Below, in pieces: positions 58,049 to 64,000 of a DNA stretch of 64,000 bases. The number at the start of each line of letters is the position of its first letter. Position 1 is the stretch's first letter. Where the stretch lies: contig NC_079372.1 of assembly GCF_021018895.1 (NCBI RefSeq), positions 15,714,318 to 15,778,317 of the forward strand. Reading direction: 5' to 3'. Source of the stretch: Seriola aureovittata. Lineage: Eukaryota; Chordata; Actinopteri; Carangiformes; Carangidae. Both the position numbers and the translations under genes were made by a program. The notes under the pieces are model-generated. The model was not told the origin of the DNA and made no database searches. It saw only the letters and a list, made by a program, of their open reading frames with translations.

Positions 58049-60633
58049 GGGGTGAGAGAGAGAGCGAGAGAGGAGAGAGCATAAATTCGAGGTGGCCTTT
58101 GCTCAACCTTGTGCTGCAGCAGTCATCCGCTCACTCACAGTCACAGAGGAGCACAAAGACATTCTGTGCCATTTCCCGCTTCTCATTTTAATGATGTATA
58201 ATGACATTTTGACCACTAGTTAAAAAAACAGATGTTAGCGAGCACAACAGGGACAAACAGATCAACCAAAATCTAAAGCTGAGTGAGTTTTCAGCAGGTC
58301 TGAGTGCAGACGATGGACTGCTCTTGGTTTATGGTTATGTTTTTGGTGGGCAAAAGAACCACATTTTTCTTTGGTATCTAACAAGCTAAATATCTGCTAC
58401 TGAGCCATTAAAATGAAAGCGAAACCATTTGTACTGAGAGCGGATGTAAACATCTACAATACATCATGTGAATGGAGGTCAAAGGGGTTTTATTCGGTAA
58501 CAGCCCAAGATCAGCCCACATTAGTACACAGCTCATCTATTTGCTGAAATATATGATGTAAACAAATAAAATTTACACAGGCAAAACAATTCCCTGCTGA
58601 GCAATGGATCTGACCACTGCAGTAAAGTGTCAGTTTGAAGGACGACTTGAAGCTGGTCCTAAATGTCCAGAGGACAAATTCAAATTCAGCCATAAGACTC
58701 CAAAATGACATTTGCACATTATGTTTACACAACTTGCTTCAGGCTAATATGACACCTTAGCTGTGCTGATTCCCAAAACTAGTGGATAAACACCAAAGAT
58801 ATTCTAGTCTGGTTTTCGTCAGTGACAGTTTAGTCTTGTATTTATCATGCATTTTTCATTTTTACATCTACTAAGAATTTTGACTATACATTGCGTTGCG
58901 TTGCCATCTTTCTTCGAAATGACGTTCTGGTTGCAACGCTGTGTGATGCAATCAATCTTCAAATGCAGCCATCAAATGATGCAGTCCCTGAATTAGCAGT
59001 GTAACAAGAAGCGAGTATTTGGTATGATGACGATGCCGAAAATTCTGTAAATGCAACAGTATTTGATTTTCTACAGTACTTTAGGTACCATAGATGTCCT
59101 AGGTACTAGTTATGTGATTCTTCCGGACTGACAAGAGCAGTATAATAACCCTGTGTCGTAGTCTGACATGCAACTCAAAGAGAGATCCAAATCCATTAAT
59201 AGTTACATTCACCACTGGTTAATAAATGTCACCATCCCAAGATTTTCTTTAGAAAACAGTTCTGAGAAAATGTTGCCTAAAGTAATATATGGGAGGGAAA
59301 ACATTTTGGTGATGAGTACACTTATTAATATCACATTACATAATTCCTCAGTGAATACAGAAAAAAATATATCAAACATTCATCTGCTGCTCCAATTTAG
59401 GGCTGTAAAACTGTAAAATAGAGTCAAGACCTAAGTACAGACTAATATCTTGGCTCCTCTCTCTCATATGATGTAATCAAATTGATTTACCAATTTGATA
59501 ATTTAACTCTCTTAGCTTTACAAGTTAGGCAATCACGCTAAAAGTGAAATAAAATTCAGTCTGAATGAAGGGTAAAAGTGAGGTGGAGGAGAAAAAGAGA
59601 GGGAGCCAGAGGTTGATTTGTCTGTTGGGAGAGAGTGACCTGGAAAGCTCAGGAAAGACGGTTGCAGAGCTGCTCCTCTCACACGCACTTTTCAAACAGG
59701 GGAGGAGGGAGAGGGGAGGAAGCATCCCTCAGTCCAAAGGAGGTTTAACAAATGAAAAAACTAAAGTTGAAGAGGGTGATGTGGGTGGGTTAAAGGGACA
59801 GGAGGAGAGGAAAATGTAGGGGTTAGGTGGGAGAGGAGGTAACAAGATCAGAGGAAGAGGAAAGAGGGGAATATGAGACAAAAGTGGAGAGGGCTGAGGT
59901 GATACGGGGAAAATGCAGGAAGCAAGGGATGGTGAAAGGGAAAAAGACTTTGGGAGATGGGTGCAGGCAGGAGGTGGGTAGAGGGGTAAAAAACAGACAA
60001 GATGAGTGCCAAAAAAAAAGACAGTGATCAGAGGCGACTAGATCTGCTGGTTCGCTCCACCAAAGACTTTTCTGAACACAAAGTATTTAAACTCCCAAGA
60101 ATATAAGTTTGAACTGGGCAACTTCAGTTTGAGACACTGTAGAACAGGTTGTACGCTTAATTTACAACTGGGACAGTAGCATTCTTGCAGCTCAACCAGG
60201 CTCCGGTACTTCAACACACCTGTACACCTGTTCTGTGACTAAATAATCCCACCTCAAAGTCCACTTACAGCCTTTTTTGCTGCTTCCAGCCACTTTCCAC
60301 AACACTGGATTGCATGCTGCATCATTTCTTCTCAATCCCAGGTGCTTCAGTTGGCAATGTGAAGGTCTCTGTTTCTGCCTGTCCAGACTAAAACACAACC
60401 CTGGAGTTTTCAAACTAAAAAGGGCCCAGTAGCATTTCCAAGTCTCAGCTTTAGAGGCTCGAAAACTCCAGAGTAGTAGAGTGGATGTCAGGTGTGAACG
60501 CAACAAAAGAGATGCATTTTAAAAAGTGAAACATAGTAGTGTGGACGTAGCCTGAGCTGAATGAGCATTGCAGTCACAACAGGGATCATCAGTGTTGGGT
60601 CTGAGCTCTACCTCATGAGCTGGACACCAAATA

Positions 60634-61972
60634 TGTTGGATTTCGGTTGTCTATCAATTTATTGGCTATCATAAATTAAGAAAAATATTAATATTAAAAA
60701 TATTAATATTAAACAATAACTTTAAAATGAATTAAAGTCCTCGGGGCACCAGCCTAAACTAATAGGCAAAAGTCTCAATTTATTACCATTAATCTGGAAC
60801 TCTGATTAACAATTAGAGTTTACTAACTATAACCAAATTACCATATCAACAGTAAATTAAAGTTGAAGGATTGCAATTCTACAAAGTAAAGGTTGGCAAT
60901 ATTCACACTTAAACATCATTTTGCAACATTAAACACACCAGTAGTTATACTTAAAGACATTTATTTACAATGGAGCAAAGTAAAACACAATGTCTAATCT
61001 AGTATATACAGGTGTGTGTATGTGTGTGTGTAGGTGTATGTGTCTGTGGGGAAACAAACAAAGGCAAGATGGCCGATTCAAAGTGGTCACTGTGACCACA
61101 TGACCTGAACAAAGAAGGCTACACAAGATGGCCGCTGAGACCACCTGGTGTGTGTGTGTGGGAGGGAAGGTGTGAGTTTCTTTGTTAGCCGATTAACTGT
61201 ATGACTGACCACAACCTAAGCAAACATTACAACAACAAGACATCAATCAACAAGTACATTAACAAAGTTAAGACTTCTGCTGCTTAGCTATGCTGTGCTG
61301 TGCTGTGCTGGGAGAAGTTAGGCCCAGTCAGTTAATGTTACCCAGTCCTTGGAACACACAAAGAGGTCCTTTCCAGTGTTGTAAAATCCAGTGAGTTGGA
61401 TGGCTTCCTAGTGGAGTAAAGTCCTGTCTGGCTGAGTTGCTTTGCTGTTATCTACTTTGTTCTCCTCACAGAGTTAGCTGTTCCACGCTAACTCTGCTAC
61501 GACTCCTGTTGCTTGGAAAATCAGCTGGCCTTGTGTCGTAGCTGCTGATTCTGAAGAGGATTTGGTTCACTCTCAGTTAATCCGAAGCAGTTCGCTGCTG
61601 TTGAGGAGAAGAGTGTTTGCAGGCTGCTGTGAGCAGGCCGGCGAGACAGCTGGTTTCTCAGGTAGCAGAGCTGACCTGGGCTGGGGCCTTGTTGCCCTTT
61701 GAAGAACCGAGAGGAGAGAGCAGGAGCTGCTCTCCAGAGCAAGCCAAGAAGAGAAGAAAGCGAGAAGAGAGAGAACCAAGAAGGAGATCTGGTTTTGTTT
61801 GATGACACCCTTGGGGGTCACATGTCACACGTTGACCTACACTGGCTGGCCAGTGAGGTCCGTGGGGGGAAGGGTCGTCCCCAGGTGTGAACATTGAGGA
61901 ACTGTGGAGTGTGAGTTCCTTTGTCCAGTGGAGCAAAGAAACATCTGGTCTCTTGAATGATGAGTCCCAACA
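60634..61972 (-). mobile_element. Possible large LTR-like repeat, antisense
   Basis: The block starts TGTTGG and ends CCCAACA, short inverted ends of LTR style. In minus sense it has AATAAA near 60780 and, close by, TGGTGCCCCGAGGAC (about 60755-60741), which resembles a tRNA primer-binding site. The CpG- and purine-rich right half could hold a promoter. However, a primer-binding site should lie outside an LTR, no target duplication is seen, and there is no second copy in the window, so this is tentative. It includes a (TGCTG)n repeat near 61290-61312 and an ERE palindrome. Confidence 0.3.
61085..61097. promoter_or_regulatory. Perfect oestrogen-response-element core 4
   Basis: GGTCACTGTGACC matches the 13-bp inverted-repeat core exactly; the flanking bases (T...A) differ from the extended 15-bp consensus. 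It lies in the LTR-like repeat, outside repeat family A. Function is not shown. Confidence 0.45.
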
Positions 61973-62419
61973 ACCAGATACAGCAAAAAAGTGGTGAGCA
62001 CCTCACTGATGGTAGTAGTGAATGTAGAAGTCACAGCTGAAATCAGCAGCTTCTTCTCTGCTGCTGATTCAGCTCTTTTAATTTTTTGCGTTCTCCCACG
62101 GTTAATCCTAACTTAATCAAGATTTAAACTTTAAATGTAAATAGATGATAATAAATAAAATACTGAAAGTTGAAAGTTGCAAGATCACACACCAGTCAGC
62201 TCCCAAAACATCCTCGATAAAATATTTGGTCATCTGGACCTCTGTTAGTTACAGTAGCCAGATTTGAACTTTGAATCACAACACTATTTGGCCCGTGACT
62301 GATGACGCTTCATACGTCCAAATGTCACACATACAGGGACACACAAGTGCACATACATTACACAAAGCACTATGCGCCACATACTGAGGCTGTTCCTCAT
62401 GTGCATGCATGGGTATACC

Positions 62420-62780
62420 TCTACATGTAGTTGCAGAGTGAAGGATGTTGTCAAAACTGCTCTCCTTCATGAATGCTGTCCCCAGCCTCTGCACAGCGTT
62501 GTGTTAGCCAGAGACGCCACAGGAGCTCCTTCCTTCCTGTGGCCATCAAGTTTTACAGTTCCTCCCCTCTCTGCACATTTCTATCAGTTCTCTGCTGTTA
62601 AACTACCGTTCATTTACTGATGACCTGATTACACTCTTCATAAGTTTACTTGCACATCAATCTACTGTTGAATCATTATTAATCTACTTTGCACATTTCC
62701 ATTTTCCACTAATGTTCATACTCTGATTCTACCTCACTCATTACTTTCACTTACTGTGTATTTAATATTATGATTATTGC
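62420..62780 (+). mobile_element. LINE 3'-end fragment
   Basis: One frame at about 62510-62575 reads RRHRSSFLPVAIKFYSSSPL, closely resembling the extreme C-terminus of fish L2/Rex-type reverse transcriptase proteins (arginine-rich, then SFLPVAIKFY/RLYN). An A/T-rich 3' UTR-like segment follows. Only the end of the element is present, which is normal for 5'-truncated LINE copies. Confidence 0.5.
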
Positions 62781-63101
62781 ACAGTAGTTCTGTAGAACTT
62801 TTCTACTCATTTACTCCCTTTCTCCTAACTGAGTGTGGAGCAACTGTAACACATTCCCCTGCACACTCAGCTCTCTGCACAAATACAAGACTGCAATGCA
62901 CATTTGTATGCATGTCTAGGTGGACACACAAACGCACACACAAAGACAATCCCCTCCGCTACACACTCTTCTCTCGATGCCCCTCACAGATGCTAATGTC
63001 CTGACAGGTTCCATTTAGTAGCAGAGAGATCCAGAGTCAACCAGGAAACAACCAAGATCCTGTGGAAACAGGACACCAGCACATCACACATACCAACACA
63101 T

Positions 63102-63127
63102 GCACACACACACACACACACACACAC

Positions 63128-63178
<51 letters not shown>
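63102..63178. repeat. (AC)n microsatellite
   Basis: About 75 bp of AC with one slip (AAC) near 63128. Confidence 0.95.
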
Positions 63179-63182
<4 letters not shown>

Positions 63183-63298
63183 ACCAAAAGCTCTAAGCCG
63201 TTTGAGACCAGGTATTCTTCTTCCACCATCTACCATCCACCACTGGTGGAGCAGAGATAGCTATACAGCGGGGTACTGTCCTGCTAATTTCTATTTAG

Positions 63299-63379
63299 AT
63301 GTCTGTGACTCCCCTGGGAGCCCCATGATGGATCTTTCTTTCATTGACTACAGTTCAGGGAGGAACCACGTCTGCCGCA
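63299..63379 (+). CDS. Candidate coding exon 1 of an unrecognised gene
   Basis: The block lies between a good acceptor (CTGCTAATTTCTATTTAG, with a CTAAT branch-like site) and a donor CGCA|GTAAGC. It is 81 bp, a multiple of three, open in the phase-1 frame, with residues VCDSPGSPMMDLSFIDYSSG then RNHVCR. It ends in phase 1, matching the start of the next candidate exon. The intron between them is only 60 bp, short but seen in teleosts. The protein family is not recognised. It could be part of a plus-strand gene continuing beyond the window. Confidence 0.35.
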
Positions 63380-63439
63380 GTAAGCATGTGTTTTTACCTT
63401 TAATGCTCCTTTTCTCTCTCTATTCTCTCCATCTCCCAG

Positions 63440-63538
63440 GGCAATTAACCCTACTGCAAAAAATCAAGAGGCTACACTGTAGAAAAAGAAAAGTCTATCT
63501 GAAAATGATTCCGGTCTGGCAACAGCACAGGGGGAACA
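63440..63538 (+). CDS. Candidate coding exon 2 of an unrecognised gene
   Basis: A strong acceptor (CTCTATTCTCTCCATCTCCCAG) precedes a 99-bp block ending at a donor GAACA|GTAAGC. The open frame, in phase 1 at both ends and so matching exon 1, gives a very basic peptide: LTLLQKIKRLHCRKRKVYLK then MIPVWQQHRGN. Two neighbouring blocks with matching phase, intact frames and consensus splice sites are unlikely by chance but not conclusive. No domain is recognised. Confidence 0.35.
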
Positions 63539-63540
63539 GT

Positions 63541-64000
63541 AAGCTTCTGTATGGCTGTGCCTTGAGTTTTTCAAAAGGTGCAGTGCTGTTGTAACCTCTG
63601 ACATTTTTTGCTATTGATGAGCGTCACCTCTGATGCTGTTGATGTGGTTCTTAAACTATAGTTGTTAGATGTTGGGGAGACTCGGTGGGATCCCCAGCCT
63701 CATTTTAGCCTTTTCCCTGGCAGAAGGAGCTCTGACAGCAGCAGCAGCAATGATGGTGGCTTCCTGGCAGGTATGCTGAAAGACACCCCCCCTGGGCCTA
63801 GTTTGGCCCACGTTAGCAGCGACCTTGAAACATGACAAGGAACAATAAACCATAAATCAACATGGAATGAGGGTGGTGGGGGGTAACGCAACGCATGGTG
63901 GGGAAAAAAAAGGAGTAGGAAAACTGGATGAGGAGGGGAGGCAGAGGGGAGGAAAAGGGGACCCAGCGACACCTGTCATTCCCAGTTTGGTTTATGAACG
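63541..64000. other. Non-coding right edge
   Basis: No supported exon. Pyrimidine- and purine-rich patches. Would be intron if the candidate exons at 63.3-63.5 kb are real. Confidence 0.4.

Larger units (their letters stand above)
55900..60590. other. Non-coding stretch with microsatellites
   Basis: No supported exon. It contains (GT)n tracts at 56522-56566 and 58027-58048 and a purine-rich, low-complexity stretch at about 59565-59970. Text near 60535-60555 (GTGTGGACGTAGCC) resembles the end of a common fish MITE, but only a short part is present. Confidence 0.5.

Noticed and set aside
1..64000. CRISPR arrays, bacterial operons, tRNA or rRNA genes
   Set aside because: No regularly spaced repeats with unique spacers, no prokaryotic gene layout, and no tRNA or rRNA sequence that I can recognise; repeats present are eukaryotic microsatellites and transposons.

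Overview
The window looks like euchromatic nuclear DNA of a ray-finned (teleost) fish. It is AT-leaning and gene-poor, with many (CA/GT)n and (CT/GA)n microsatellites. Its dispersed repeats are typical of teleost genomes: hAT- and TTAA-type DNA transposons, a Tc1/mariner remnant, a Ty3/gypsy element, an R2-like non-LTR element, an old retroviral integrase fragment and several MITE-like families. There is no bacterial-style gene organisation. Nearly all long open frames are transposon-derived or are microsatellites read through. No complete host gene is contained in the window.

Layout. 1-8.3 kb: mostly non-coding, but a minus-strand gene appears to start here. It has a CpG-rich promoter-like stretch (about 7930-8285), a signal-peptide first exon (7762-7676) with a consensus donor, and two further candidate exons with frame problems at 6090-5605. 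8.3-14.5 kb: mostly non-coding, with a dispersed repeat carrying two perfect oestrogen-response-element palindromes (12.4-12.7 kb) and one possible coding exon (about 13.0-13.14 kb, minus).

14.5-32.9 kb is a dense transposon nest. In order it holds: the 5' end of a hAT element; a minus-strand C2H2 zinc-finger gene remnant whose leader exon (about 20 kb) and coding exons (15.4-16.1 kb) are separated by a 3.6-kb TTAA-flanked, THAP-encoding DNA transposon; a degraded minus-strand Ty3/gypsy element (gag, protease, RT, RNase H, integrase; 21.0 to about 28.6 kb); a region of short direct repeats; a 5'-truncated R2-like element with an uninterrupted 333-codon frame (zinc knuckle plus restriction-like endonuclease); and a broken retroviral integrase fragment.

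32.9-64 kb is non-coding, probably intron or intergenic. It is punctuated by microsatellites, three copies of one MITE-like family (42.4, 46.5, 53.4 kb), a second copy of the ERE-bearing repeat (34.8 kb), a likely solo LTR (52.5 kb), a Tc1 transposase remnant (55.2-55.9 kb), an LTR-like repeat with another ERE core (60.6-62.0 kb) and a LINE 3' end (62.5 kb). Two phase-compatible candidate exons lie on the plus strand at 63.3-63.5 kb.

The most noteworthy observations are the dispersed repeat that carries perfect nuclear-receptor palindromes, and the zinc-finger gene split by a TTAA transposon whose own THAP exon lies on the same strand.
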